Part shown: piece after piece, positions 13,044-27,400 of the stretch | How the letters are laid out: every line of letters starts with the position of its first letter | Numbering within the stretch: position 1 is the first letter of the stretch | Source: Branchiostoma lanceolatum | Lineage: Eukaryota > Chordata > Leptocardii > Amphioxiformes > Branchiostomatidae | Direction: 5' to 3' | Assembly: GCF_035083965.1 (NCBI RefSeq) | Contig: NC_089730.1 | Location: 19,758,742 to 19,822,741 of the forward strand | DNA length: 64,000 nucleotides | The notes under the pieces: model-generated | Database searches by the model: none | The model's input: only the letters and a program-made list of their open reading frames with translations | Told to the model about the DNA's origin: nothing | Translations under genes and position numbers: made by a program

Positions 13044-13172
13044 CTGCTGCCCCAAGATGCATTTCGCGTGTTACGTAATCATCATCACATGATCGCATTA
13101 CGCGTCTCTGATTGGTTATTGCTGGAGCTGAAGGCGGGAATATTGCAGACGAAGTGCATCATGGGGCAGCAG
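13044..13172. repeat. 129-bp MITE nested in copy A
   Basis: Left end CTGCTGCCCCAAGATGCA and the reverse complement of the right end CTGCTGCCCCATGATGCA are inverted repeats of about 23 bp, flanked by AATC on both sides. It lies within the block that copy B lacks. Confidence 0.75.
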
Positions 13173-13892
13173 AATCGCGGTCTAAGTTTTTTCTTTGTCT
13201 GAAATGTTACACATGAAAACGCAATAAAAACGCGGTTTTATCGACTACATAGCAACATTATGGTGAAGAAAATGTAAAACCAAAAGATGTTTTCGGGAAA
13301 GCATACATTTATTTGCCGATTGATGGTGGCTTTTGCGTAATTTTAGCGATCAATGAACCCGGAAGTGTGCCGAAAGCGGCGTGGGTTTTCGCGTTTTATC
13401 CGTCAAAACAAAAACAAAACTCCCGCTGAAGCGAACTCCCATATGAAAATTCCCATAGTTTTGTGCCGAGGGGCGCCACTTTCCACGTCCGTGTTGTCTG
13501 AATGAAGTCGATACTGAACAATGGAGCATTTGCTACTGTAACAAAGAATCGCTGTTTTGCAAACAACATCAAGAGCCTCTGTTTACATCGGGGATAGAAG
13601 TTTAGTGGCGAGTGTTTTGCAAGAATCATCTTACCGCGCATAGGAGCCGCTGCACGGTATTTTCCATTACAATGAACAGAAAAATTCGAATGCCGGGTTT
13701 GGAATCTATGAAGTCCTGTTCATAAGACAAAGGCCTTGTATATATTAAATGAATATTTAAAAATAACAAATATAAAATATTTCTTTATTTATTAATGAAA
13801 AAAATGATATTCATAAATATGATATTGATAGATTAATATAATATCAATATATATTTTTGATATTCAATATCTAAAAAGAAAAAAAAAAATCC

Positions 13893-13965
13893 ATGCACGG
13901 AGACGAACCCGGATCTTCTGGGTCCGAAGTGCTTGGCGTTGCCAGATCGGCCAAGCTGCGGTACG
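13893..13965 (-). repeat. tRNA-like segment inside copy A
   Basis: On the minus strand CTTGGCCGATCTGG resembles a pol III A box, and GGTTCGTCTCC is close to the B-box consensus at tRNA-like spacing. CTTC/GAAG could form an anticodon stem around a 7-nt loop, but the loop lacks U33 and the T stem is imperfect. A second copy lies at about 47591-47663. More likely a tRNA relic than a working tRNA. Confidence 0.35.
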
Positions 13966-14369
13966 TAACTATTTACTCTGGACGTAATGCTATAACCTCA
14001 CTACATGGTATCATTTATGCCGATTTTTGCTCGTTTTCTTGACGAAATCATTTTTTTTCTTCTGCAATCTTGTGGAATAGATGTAATATGGTCATTTTTC
14101 AGGATATCAAAGTCCGAAACCACAATGCAATGATATTTCCGAACAGTTGTAGCATTTACATGCGGTCGCCGTCCTGTGTCACATGCAAATCTGGCGTGCG
14201 TGCCTTTTCCTGCTCTCTTGCCATATAAGGCAACGGCTATACAAGGATTTGAGAACGTATTGCCATATAAGGTCTTATTGTGTGCGACACAGTGTTGAAC
14301 CAAGCATGCATGCTTGAAGGTAAAAGCCAGGACATTGCGTTTCGGTGCGAAAGCACCGAAACGCAAAAA

Positions 14370-15427
14370 TCATAATGCTTCACCTCAAATGAGGATGCCT
14401 GCTTTACCTTTACTTTAAAAGAATCCAGCAAGGACTAATGGAACCTTTGCCATTTGGCACCAAACCTGTATTGGTTACAGGGTTAGGCAGCAGGGAGAAG
14501 GTTAAGAAACTTGGAGTTTGTCGTCAATCAAAAAGCCACACAACATAATTACCACCATCATCAGTGTCTTTAATTCTCCTCAATTGCACAACAGCATCAA
14601 AATGTTTATGGCATAAGCCATGCAACATTGGCAACAAAAGTAGCAAGTTTCCCTTACAAATTTCAAGCTCCATTTAGATATTTGTTTAAAGTAAACTATA
14701 CATTCTTGCACCAAGCAACAATATGAAATATATCTTCACACTACATGTACATGCATAGATATGTATGTGATATAAAAATAACTTTTCATCAAGTATGACA
14801 AAGATATGGCTTAGTATGGCATGTAAGGTAACAAAACTAAACCTAAATGCTCACATACACACTCTTGGCAAGCTCACAAATTAACTAACTTAAAGCAACT
14901 GTTACAGTTGTAGTATTCTTCCATAAAGCTATACAACTTAGAGATAATATTAGTTGTTCAAGATTTTGCTCCATGGCATTATTCATTTTTCAAGGACTCT
15001 CAAAAGAGGTAACTTTTAACTGGAACAATTTTGGCCTGCAAATGTTCCATACTTCAAGTCTCTAAGTGTGCTGGTAGGTATTCAGATTTCTTATTGTTCT
15101 ATAGCTGCCACTATTAAGCCAAGATAGCTACCATTTTCCAATTAAGCAATAATTGTACACCCTTTTGATTTTTGCATTGATTTAGCTAGGCACAACTTGA
15201 AAAGCAACAAATAAAGTACAACAAAAGTACCCCCTTTTCTAAAGCTAGCAAAACATGCATTATGCAACTTCAACTCTTCCCTGGTTGGTTGGCAGTCAAG
15301 TAACAGAACGTTCATTCAAATATACAGTGCAACAACTAGAAAAAAAAACAATAATAGCTGACCATGCACCAGCTCTTCTCTTATTGGATGATAAATGTAA
15401 CTTCCTTCTGATTGGTTGATAGTAAAA
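14370..15427. other. Intergenic region and 3' UTR side of the GTPase gene
   Basis: 14370-14430 carries CATAATGCTTCACCT...GAGGAT...CTGCTTTAC, which recurs at 15955-15995, so it is the tail of a dispersed repeat. The remaining AT-rich stretch holds no open frame I can support. It would include the GTPase 3' UTR on the minus strand. Confidence 0.5.
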
Positions 15428-18400
15428 CTACAGAACATCTATTCTAAATATCCATAGCAACCACTGGAAGAACCCAACCACAGCTGACCACCAGCCCTGC
15501 CGTGATTGGATGATTTTCTGAATGTCCTTCTCTGATTGGATGAAGTGGTCGATGATGCTGGCCTTCAGCTCTGGGTGCCAGTATTTGGGCTGGCCCTGGT
15601 TCAACTGCAGCAGACAAACCTGCCGAATCTGCAAGCAAATAAGCAAGGAAATCTTCTTATAAAAAGTTTCTTGAAATAAATCTCAAAACACAAGGGGTAC
15701 TGCTGTTTGTCGTACAATTCCATGGATCTGTGGACTGGGGTTTGATCCCCAGCTCGGACATGTTATAAGGATTACATTTGTCATTTTCGATGGTGAGAGA
15801 GCTTAAGGCATAGCCTCAAGTGTCAAACCTCTGCACATAAAAGAACCCAACACACTTATTGAGAGGAGTAGTGGTGACCCGGTTTGCCAATGTATATAAT
15901 GGCAAACCTTAGAGAAGCTATACTACTATCTACTTGAAAAAGCCAAGGAAAAAGCATAATGCTTCACCTTGGCTGAGGATAACTGCTTTACATGTACCTT
16001 TGTGGTTAAGATACACTGGTTACAAATAGTATGACAGGGATGCAATACTCACATACTGAGTCACACTGAAGACTGTGTCGTATTTGTCTGCCGAGAGTTT
16101 TATGATGTCGCGAGCTGTCTTCAGAGGAACGTCCACCTGGGTTTGTAACAAGAGTTTTGATTAACCTTTGTCCTGCTGAGACACTCTGCATTTCATTAGG
16201 GAAGTATTAATTGTATGTGTAAAAATTGCATGTCTAAAAAGTAAGAATATGCTGGGCTTTTCCTAGTCTGAGGTCAGCCGAAAAAATAGAGGTCAGTTGT
16301 CCGTTTTTTTCTCCCACTTTTAATTTGTTTTCTAAGATTTAGTAAATACAAATCAGATTTAGTTTCTCCTTTCAAATGCAATTCAAACAATGATTATTAT
16401 AGCTTATGATGTATTTACAACATGATTGTAACTCATTTATGATGCCAGCAAAATATTTCACTTACTTCCCTTGCAAATGCCTCCACATTTTCTTGCCTCC
16501 TCTGTTTGCACACCTCCTCTACTCTTTCCTGGAAAGAAACAAATCAATGCCATGTCTTACAGCCTAACTTTACCTTGTTGTGGAAAGGAAAATTATGTAT
16601 TTGTTAGCCAATTGAGAGGACTTTAATTTGTTATTCTATCTATTTTAAAACTACTAGGTATACTACATTGTATGTATACTACCGTACATAGTTAAACTGT
16701 CTCCTACCTGCAAAGTTTTCATGCCGTCATCGTAGGCTGAAAATAGTGAGTAGTCATCCTGAGGCGTAAAAATAGTCATTGGATTATCAAGAGAGAAGAA
16801 AAAAAACATTAAATGAGAACAGTTGCAAGATCTGGTCATTGTCTGTATCTATATTGTCTGACTCTAGCTGAGTTATGAGCTAACTTTACATTTGATTGAA
16901 TAATTCAGTAAACTATGGATTAATATCACAGTGACTATAATATCATTACTACCAGAAGGAGTGTTATCACACTGAAGGAAGGTATAAACAGTGTCAACTT
17001 GCCTCAGCGTCCCTGTACTGAGACTCCACCCTGAGCCAGCTCTGTTTCAATCTGGGAAAATAAACAAAATTCACTGAATACGTTGATTCAGGTTACTAAA
17101 ATACTGATTAAGGCACTTGATGAAATCAATAAAAATAAACTTTAAGCTTTATTCATAATTATATATAAATAAATGTACCTCATTTCCAACTCAGTGTTGT
17201 TGATGGGCAAAATAATCTCAGTGCTCCCAGTACTGCTCTTAAACTCATCTACAAGATCACGGACCTGGAGAATGCAAGGAAAAACAACAAATGTGTATAC
17301 ATTAGTGCTGCGTACCTTAACGTAACATCAGGTACAGGTACGGGTACCAGTACAGAGGTCCGGACCTGCACCTGTACCTGAACAATTTACAAATTAAAAT
17401 GCATTGTGTTCTTCTGAAATTCTTCAATAATGACAGAGACATTAATAAGCTGTTTCCAACTTGTCAGTATCTTTATTCAAAGAACATAACTAGGTTTCCA
17501 ACTCCCCGCCCTCCTGAATGATCTGTTTCATATTAGTTAGTAGTTACACTGTCCCAAGGTGTCACCTTGGTCATGTTTGGTGTCGCATGAGGCCATGCGG
17601 TTGGGAGATCAGTCCCAAAAATAAGCATAGGCTTGATGTAAATTTATATCGGTACAGTACCGGTACTTCATGATCCGGTATTTTGGACCTGTACCTTATC
17701 GATTTTCACAGTACAGTACCGGTACACAGTACAGTACCGGTACGCAGCACTAGTATGTATGTAGTAATGACCACAAAACTTGCGGCACAGAATGTTTGTA
17801 AATTTATGAGGAGGCTCTAGTAATAAGTACAGTACCTTAGAGAGACAGAAGAGCCTGACCAGCTCACTGTTGGCCTCTTCAAACCTCTCCTGCTCTTCAG
17901 ACATTCGGGTCTGGAACAGTCGGAAGGAACATTCTGTGTATTACTTCATGTAAGCTCTCAGTACAAAAACAAAAATATCATGGAAGAAGATTTTCACAAT
18001 ACCGCCCCTGCAGTTCCAGGGCAAGCTGCTAGGGGGCCCAACCCCACATCACTTCTTCATTACATCACAAGCTATCTGTCACCCAAAACTCAAGACCATA
18101 GCACGTCCAGGTCAAAAGATACAAAAACGGAATTTCTGCTGCAGTACCAAGGTCACATACCAGGGGGCTGAAAATCGACCTTGAATTTCGGCTTCACAAC
18201 ACCTGCCCACATACCAAATATCATCGCAATCCATCAAGAGGTTCTTGAGTTATGCTGACTACAGTAGTCCGGAAACACAGACAGACAGACAGACAAACAA
18301 ACAGACAAACAGACACACCCAAAACTATATCTCCATTTTTCATGGAGATAACAACAACATAACTACACAACAAACTGACTTTTGTTGCCAGTCAGGTACT

Positions 18401-21400
18401 TCAAGTGTGCAAAGTAGTGATCTCTGTGATGGAACTGTCTAGAGACTGTTGGGGATATTCTCACCTGGAGTACTGCCTGGTACGGTTCATACATTTTCTC
18501 TCCTTCAGCTGCCTTCGCTTCAGCTGAAAATATCTGGGAATGACAGAAAGCGGTGACTGTTATGTTTTACTTCAAACAATAGTTCATGTGCACATTCTTC
18601 AGATGAGAGAGGATTAGGAATTGATACAACCATGCATGTATGAAAATCAAGACTGACAACTTCAAATTTCAAAAGGCAATGGGGGTTTGTAAAACCTGAT
18701 TAATTTTAGGCCTTACAATTACAACATGTTGATGAGTGTATAGATTTCCTTGCGTGGGAGACAACAAGCAGAGCAGTCAGTAATCACCTGTGGAGAAGTT
18801 AAATAATGAAATAAGGGAATCTTAATTGCCCAGTGTTTAGTCTATACGTGTACACACATACACACACCTTAGTGGCTGTGAGCGTTGCCTCTGCTACCTG
18901 CCTGACCACAGCTCCGGGGGACAGGGGAACCTTGTCAGGGATCACTGCCTTCTCACGGAAACCATCTGAGGAAAGGGCAGAAACCATCCACACAGGCAAT
19001 TAAGCCGACAGTTATATGCAAAAAAACAAAATTTCATTCCATGTCCATTCAGAATTTTTCTCGGGACCAAAATGTATGTGGTACATGTATGTAATGTGGA
19101 TGGGTAAGTGGGCACACTTTTTGATGTTTAAATTTGAGACTTAAAATTCAAGTACATAAACATCAAAAATCAATGTGGATGAGAGTCACAGCTGATTTTC
19201 AAGCCATCCCTTCATTTTTCTAGATGATTTTCCTAATACACGGTTATCAGTCCTTACCTATGGCGTTTTGCACAGCTTGGTCCAACAGCTCTTCTAACAT
19301 CCTGGTGTTCCTCAGAGCAAACTTGTCGTGGACATTCTGTAGTGAGCTCTGTGCAAACAAACATTACACTGTAAGTGTAAGAAGACAATCCATGAATTTC
19401 CTAACTGTATAGTTACCAGCAACGTTGCTATACAAACTTAGCCTTTATACGGTTCCGCATATCGCTGGAAAAATAGTAGAAATTGGCCAAATAGGGTGGA
19501 TACTAATTGCTAGGTGAGTAGGCCGGTTTGCCAGTATTGGGCCCCTATTGGCTAACTGACTTCCAGCATGCTATCCACTATTCGGTCGATTTCTACTATT
19601 TTCCCAGTGATCCGAGGAGCCTGATAGAGGCTAATACAAACTGTGGTTTTCTGTGCTGTGTGTGTAAAACTTCCTTAGTCGTAAGTCCGTACAACCTAGG
19701 CAGCCTAGCCCATTTTCACAGGCCAGCTTCTGGGCTAGGCTCTAATGCGAGCGCTGGCCCAACCAGGTCCCATCCCAACATGTGCACCTGGCGGGGAGCC
19801 CCCCCTGGAGAGGGGCTCGGCCATCAGCCTAGGCTGTCTTCAAGGAGGTACAAATTAATGTACCCCCTCGGATTATGATGGAGGGTGACAAAGTCAAGCA
19901 AAATCAGTGTAGGTTCATGTAGTGGCAACTGTCATGTTCACTTCTGGCTATTTCTATGTAACAAATGAAGCTTAAATAAGTCTGAAGTCTCTAATTTGAT
20001 TTAAGGCATATTAGAATGATGTTAAGCAAAACTTTCTCCTTTTTTTGCCTTAAACATTAATCTGCAATGACACCATTTGGCCACATTGTTCACAAATGTT
20101 GTGTACAACAAAGCAAATTGTTACCTGCTGCAAGGCCCTGCTTCACATAATATATCCGAAACTTGATCACGTGTTAAACATTATACACAATAGGCTATTC
20201 CATGTGCAAACTGTTAAAATTCATATGGGGGCCATTATTAGGTTGCTCTTTTTCACCAACAATAAAATTTGTGTTAAAACATAATACAAAATACACACAT
20301 TTCCTAATTCTTATTCTTCAGAACTTCATTTTACTTTTCTCTTTGCATTCTGTCGCTTCCTACAAATGGAATAGTCCTATGCAAATGTATCTGTTTACGT
20401 TACCGCAGGCTACATTGTAAGGGCACTGCACACAAACAATGACATTGGCTGGACGGTAGTATTTTGTTCATGTATCTGTTTCAACAGGCCCGCTTGAAAA
20501 CTATTATGTCTAACGTAGTTAGGAGAGAATTGTTGATCAAATATAGTTTATATTGAGGAATAGGTGATGTTTGCATCAAACAATCAATTATCAACAGGAC
20601 CTGGTATTTTGTGACAGGACTCTTACGCAACCAGGGAGTAAAAGGATCAGGTATTGTGGAGCCAGGTGTGCACATACTAGCAGTACTACATTGTACATTG
20701 TATAATGTTAATTAAACCCACATGTACATTGGGTGTGACGGTCACTCTCTCTTTGCAGCCATGCAGGGGCTGAATTGCAAGGAGCTTAGAATTAGTACTA
20801 GTGGGGCTGCATCACAAGGGTCTGGAGTGGCTTTTTGGCGCTAACTCAGGTGACTTCAATACTAGTATGACAATAAATAATTGCCCCAAGTGCCAAGACT
20901 ATGTTAGATCTCAAGGGAAGGACCTGAATTCAGAAGTGGTACTACCCATCAGAGCAGCTTTTATTTTGTAGTTTTGTAGCACCTATCTCATATAGACCTG
21001 CCTTATTTCACCTGTCCAGTATACTTCTGCTACTTTCAGGCTTGCTCCTTAACTTGGCGCATTGAGCTTACCAGGGACTGGAATGTGCCCTGTACATTGA
21101 ATCTGCATAATAGTCATATTGCAGAGTGGGTCTCGTTTTCATCTCACAATGAGCATGATCTAGCTATAGATTGTATGCTTGCAGATAAGAAGAAGCTCAA
21201 CCTTGAATTGCTCCATGTGTTCTGGTTCAACAGTTTCCCAAATGTCTGTTGGCATACACACACCCAATAAAAGACATGAGTATAACATTCACAGACACAT
21301 CCCTACCTTGAGTTGCTCCATGTACTTCCTGTAAGCCTTCTTGTTCAGTAATTTCCCCACCGCCTGCTGGAAGCTGCTGACACAGCTGGTTTCCACGGTG

Positions 21401-24400
21401 ACAAACTCCTCCTCCAGAACGCTGGACCGGGTCGGCAGCTGCACACTCTCCAGTCTCTCCTCCGCCTCAAGCTGGGGATGGCAGGAGCTGAATATTTTTA
21501 GCCATTTTTCATTTCAGGTATCATCAATCTCTAATAGTTGCCGATTGTCTCTCATCCTCTGCGCAAAAAGGTCTGGCCCTGACAGACAGGCGATCGTTCA
21601 AAACTTGAATAGTCCAAATTGGCTGCTCTATTAGGGATTGATACTGTGCTAATATCTTTAGCATCCTTACATGCTTCAATGTACTTTCACTTGCCTTTAC
21701 TAAGTGAAGTCTAGTAATCTTAATCATCTGAGTGGCCTGCACCTGGACAATTTTGTCTCCTTCATTTGCCATCATAGATGGTCTTTCCAGTGTTCTTTCA
21801 GTGTGTCTGTTAAGAAGATGGTGTTCTAGGGGATGTTGCACTAGAGATTTCAGAGCGGCATGTACAGGTAACCTGGCAGCTAAATGTTAATGGTGATTCA
21901 ATATGACGATTATCATTATAGCAGTTGTCTAATTCAAGCCTTTTTATTTGGACAATTGTACATATTGTACCACATGAAACCTGTCCCACCTCCAGTCTCC
22001 TCTGCCACTCTGTACACCTCAGCTTGATCTTCTTGTCGTTCATCTCCAGTGTCTTGTCGAACTTGCTGCGGATCTCACGCCCAAGGTCAAGGGAAGACAT
22101 CTCCACAGAGTCCCCCAGTCTGGCAAGGAGTACACAAGACAAAGTGATCTTAAGACTTGATTTCCTGCATTATATCTTTCATTTCTATCATGTTTGATCT
22201 TTGTGATTTTTAGGTTTTTAAAAAGCTACTAAGCTCCTTGATGATCTACAAAATAATGTAGATGTTAAACAAAAAGGAGAACAAGGTTGAAATAGACTTA
22301 CCCAAACAGCAGATGTTGTAGCAGATTCAGGGACTTATTGTACATCTGGTTGTGCCAGTCCTGGGTAAAACAAAATCTGGTTATTCAAACAGCCCTTGCA
22401 ACAATTCTTGATATCGACTTGAAGTTAGAAGGAATCAGATGCTTGTGAATAACTATTAGTAATTCTTTAAACTTGCTGTTGCTCTCACCTCCAGTTCCTG
22501 AGGTATGATTGGTCCATTTTGGTTTTATCTAACCTTGACCTGATTGACCTTACCTGACACCTAATCTGACCCTTACCTCCAGTTCCTGAGGTATGATTGG
22601 CCCATTGTCTAACACTGACCTTACTCAATCCCTGACTCTCACCCTCAGTTCCTGTGGACCTGACCTTGACCTTACCCGACCCTTAACCCTGTAACCCTCA
22701 CCTCCCATTCCCAAGGTACGATTGGTTTTCTGTCTAACCTTGAGCTGGCCCAGGTCTGACCTTATTCAACACCTGACCCCAACCTTTACCTCCAGTTCCT
22801 GAGGTACGATTGATTTTCTGTCTAACCTTGAGCTGACCCTGGCCTGACCTTATTCGACACCTGACCTGAACCCTTACCTCCAGTTCCTGAGGTATGATTG
22901 GTCCGTTGTCCCGTCCCTTGTACAGAACCGCCATCTCTCCCTCGTAGAACAGCAGACAGTCCTCCTTTGCTGTCCTCTCAAGCTTGTCAATAAACACATT
23001 CCAACGGCTCGGAATCTATGGACAAGAATGGGAATAAACAAATCAACAATAAGCCACAATTTTGGGGTCGCCACATTTGATTACAAAAAATCAGTTATAC
23101 CATCAATAGTCTATAACTATGAAAATGTCTAAAATCAAATATCAATTCTTGAGTAGAAATATAGTTAAGCCTATGAAGTATGGCTATTCGAATAAAAAAA
23201 GATGTCCATGTTTTATGTCTTTAGAGTTCTGCATACAAACAAAACGAGGATACCTGAGCCAGTGATCCTTCGTTGGCAGCGTTGACCAGAATGTCCAGGA
23301 GAGAAGCCAGCTCTGCTCCAGTGATGGGATTATCTAAAGTACAATCATTATGTAGATTTTTTTTAGTTGTAAAGTTAAGATATATCATAAAAAGCAGTGG
23401 TTGTTCAACTTGTTGGAAAATGATGCAATATCCTTGAAAAGGAAATAAACTTGAAAATTTGTTAAGTATTAAAGACCCTGCCTTACCGTTTTTCTCCTTG
23501 GGAACCAGCCCTTTCCTCAGTTTGGTGATCAGACTGTCTCTCTCCTCCCTGTACTCCTCTGTCAGGTCTTCTTCTCGTGCCTACAAAATACAGACATGTC
23601 AAATACATTATCTTAAGCTTAATAAGTACATGTAGTCCACACCATGTGCATGTTTACTCTTGGCATCTTACTTAAAACATTTAGCCTTAGTTGAGCATGA
23701 TTATGCAATCAATTTCTTTGCCTGTGTCATTGTACCTTCAAATTCTACAGTACATAGTAAATAAATCTTCCTACTTGACATACCTTTACCTAGTCCTATC
23801 CTCATGCCTAATATACTTTTACCAATTCAGGAACAATTGCTAGTGAAAAGCTTCTCACCCAGTCACTTTTCTTAAGGGGAGACTAAAGGGATTGCGCCTG
23901 CGCCCAGACCGCACGATGAGAGACTCCAAGTAAAAAACATGGTTTAAACCATTGAAAATTCTTTTTGGTGGGATTTTTTGTGAAATCTGGGCAATATAGG
24001 ATAGGCTGTGGTAGGATAGACTCTGTATTTGCTGAATTAGTTGAAATAAATGGTCTTTCTCTACCTTGTGGGGTTTGGCACCCCCCTGATATAGTGGGAT
24101 GGTCTTCAACTGGGTGTTTGAAGCCTGTAGGGCCTATCCAAGGGCTCTGATTAGGGGGGGTTATCTGGAGAATAGCCGTATAGAATTTGTCAGGGATGAA
24201 TCTGATGACAGTTGACATAACTGGTTAGTATTTGAGGGTAAGTTATTGTAGTCTGATGTTTTGATTCCTGAGATAATGACACCTTCTTTTTCTTAACTTC
24301 CCCATAGGGCTACATGCATTAATGGCATTTATTGTATCCCTTTAGTCTCCCCTTAAATGGTGCTATGATCATGGTATCAACTCTTTTGAGTGGCTCCCTC

Positions 24401-27400
24401 TAGCATTAAAGCCTAGTACTACAGGTCCCATGTTCCATTACACATACATGTATACATATGTACCTGAGACAGGTCCTGAAGTAGTTCCCTCCTAGTTGCA
24501 GGGAGGAACAGGGTGTGGCAGTCCACTGACTTGAAGACACCTGCGAATATTGGGATGAGAGGCAAGACATTATACAATATGTTCCAAATGATATCTTCTT
24601 TTTAAAATCACAAAGTTGCACCCTTTGAAACTCATCAAAGGTTTAAAACATTTAAAAAAATATATTTTCCAGCTGTAAATATTGTGGATAATTACCTATG
24701 ATATATCCTGTGGACTGCAATGGGGTGTAGCACCCACACCAGTATTGTACAGAAGTACATGTACATGTAGCAAACTTTGATGAGGATTTCAAAAACATCA
24801 TTTCATCATCATTAAACTTGATTTATGATGAAAACCAAAGAGTTAGTAGGCAAGTTAAAGAGTTCCCTAAAACTTAGAAGATTGCAAAGTCTTTACCCAG
24901 CAGGCTGATCTCGTAGTCCTCGTTGTCCCATGCTGACGTGTCCATGAGTTTCCTAAGCCACTCCTGGGGCGAGTCGTTATCTCCTAACAGCTGGGCAAAA
25001 TCCTGCACTACCTGGAAGAGATTAAACAATTCAATATACTATTAGTCATGCAGTGTTTGAAAAAGAATAAGTGGTTAATGATGGTACAATCTATCCTGTT
25101 AATACATATAGTGACTATGCACCGAAGGGACTTGGGGACTGAGAAAAGTTACAGTAGGTGACTGCCATAGACAGGATTCGTAATTCTTGAGTCAATGGTT
25201 AGGGCTCACAATAATGGCCACCATGACCTGACTGAGGTAGTACAAGAAAAAATGGTATTTAGAATTTTTTTTCATTTTAATAAGACTTGCAGTTGCCTCA
25301 ATCTATCATTCAGTAGAATAAAACTGTTCTGTTCAAAGTCGTCCATAATCAGTAGTCTGCAGTACGTGGCACTTGGCTGACCCTTATCTTTTTTCACCTC
25401 ACCATGCAGCTTATACTTACCTACTGGTGTGATGACAATTACCGTGTGACAGTTAACTATTTGTGAAACTTGACAGTTAGACAGACTCACCCAGAGTAGA
25501 GGAGGGAAGCTGAGCAGGTCGTGGTTGAAGTCGTCGGCCCACTTGGATCTGGACATCTGAGACCGCAGGGCAAACAACTGAAGGGGATTAAGGACAGTGG
25601 CAGTTGTATGAGCAGCAACTCTTTTGACAAAGCAACTGCTAGAAACCAAGGTCTAGGGTTCACGCTCAATCCAATATTTAATAATTATATGCGGGGCACT
25701 TGTATCCAAAGTGGCTAAGCTTTGGAAGGAGATATAAATAGCAGGCAACATCTGAAAGTTACTTAGAGAGAAATGCCATATGGAAACATCAACATCATTA
25801 TAAGAACAGATCACAGCTGTACAAAGTGTGGGCATGACTGTACATGTGCTTCAGCATTTGGACTCTGGAGCCACATGAGGTTCCACAAACTCCCAAGATG
25901 AGAACACAAAGTCATTTTTGGCAATGTAGGACAACCAAGAAGTTCAAGGAAAATTTTATATGAGGACAAAAAAAGGTTAAGTCATAGGAAAAAGCTCAAA
26001 TCTAAATTGAGAATAGAAAGTTGTGTGAGTCATACACACCTGAGTTCTCCTGGCCAGTAGTTCCAGGTAGTCAATGTCGGCCTGGTCAATTATTTTGACG
26101 GAGTTGTAGATGAGGTAGGAGCTGAGGAGAGTCGACACGGCAAAGATCTTGGCATCATAGTTCTCTGAGATGTTGTTGGCTGCAAACCCTGAGGAGGAAG
26201 CAATGGGAGGACTATCATAAGCTGAATTATTTGCATATCTCTTGCATCTATAATCTGATCTTCCTGACTACTTACACCCAAATTTGGAAATGGAGTAGCC
26301 TTAGCATTAAGTTAAACAGAGTGGCATTTTTGAAGGACCTCATACTGACCTTCAGTGTCGAGGAAGATGACAGAAACTTTGTCTCCTGAAGGAAGGGTCA
26401 TCTCCATGGGCTACAGGGAGACAAAAATAAAAGGAGTGATTGCTGGACTTTAAAGATTAATGGGTAATATAAGTTTCCCTTAGATTTATCTGAAGGTCTT
26501 GTTGGAGACAGATAGTAGTAGAGTTAGATGACGACAGCTAATAGGTTCTTGATAACTTCTTCCCTATAAAATGAGAGACTGCTGAAGGCACAAAAAAGTC
26601 ATTTTGTAGGTTCTCATCAGACATTGCAGTAGGCATGTCAAGATGAAAAAAGAGGGTGAGGGAGGAAAAATTGTATCCAACAATTTTCACTCCATGAAAC
26701 TGTGTGTATCAATACACAGACTCTGTTTTCATGTCAAGTTTTTAGCATTATTTTCTTTAAACCCCAAAACTATCTAATTGATTTGGTGCATCTAGATCTA
26801 ATCTAAAGTAGTGTGACAGAGTCTTCACCTTTCCCCACATCCATATGCCCATGGTGTGCGGCCGTACGTAGGGGCCGACCCCAAACCCGCTGGACTTCCC
26901 CATCAGCTGGTTCATGAGGAAGGACTTCCCCGAGTGGAACTTCCCCACCACAGCGATGGTCGCCACCGCTCCGGATATCCTGTGCAGAAGCTGGGAGGAA
27001 ATAACAATAACCACAATAAAGCTAGGGAGCTCATGTTATTGTCTGATTCTTGTTATCATACTGCTAAGCTATATTGTGGAAGTATGGCACCAAATCAGGT
27101 TACTGGGTACAGCAGGAGGGAGCTTAGATTAAACTTAAAGTTGGTAGAATTCATTCTGAATCTGAATCTGGATTCTTAACTCAATTTCTAACACATGAAA
27201 ATTTGGACTCTGAAATTCTTGACCGTACTTATTACAATTACATGGTCTTAAATGTCATTGGGTGAACAGGCCCACTACTGGTAGTACTAGTAGTAGCTAG
27301 TGACATCCAACATAAAGTTTAACCTGAATGTGGCTCAGTACCGCTCACTCACTGTTGAGAATCTTTTTTTGGAAAACCCCTATACTCACCTTGGCATTTT

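Larger units (their letters stand above)
12054..14369 (+). mobile_element. Interspersed element, copy A (2.3 kb)
   Basis: Nearly identical over most of its length to 46617-48087, which defines its limits: common start AAACAAGAGCTTTT, common end ...CGAAACGCAAAAA. The right end is a perfect 12-bp stem hairpin (GCGTTTCGGTGC and its complement). A related GGCGTTTCGG motif lies near the left end, so the termini may be weakly inverted. Inside are an AT-rich palindromic block (13738-13875) and a tRNA-like segment. A 944-bp block at 12499-13442 is absent from copy B, which has 74 other bases there. I recognise no transposase and cannot assign a family. It sits between the convergent PIPOX and GTPase genes. 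Confidence 0.75.

Noticed and set aside
13893-13965. Functional tRNA gene
   Set aside because: The anticodon loop lacks U33, the T stem is imperfect, and it lies inside a mobile element in both copies.
14001-14366. 121-codon minus-strand frame in copy A
   Set aside because: Not kept at full length in copy B and no recognisable family.
23876-24352. Assignment of the TTAA element to one superfamily
   Set aside because: Both piggyBac and Kolobok use TTAA; the short ends alone do not decide.
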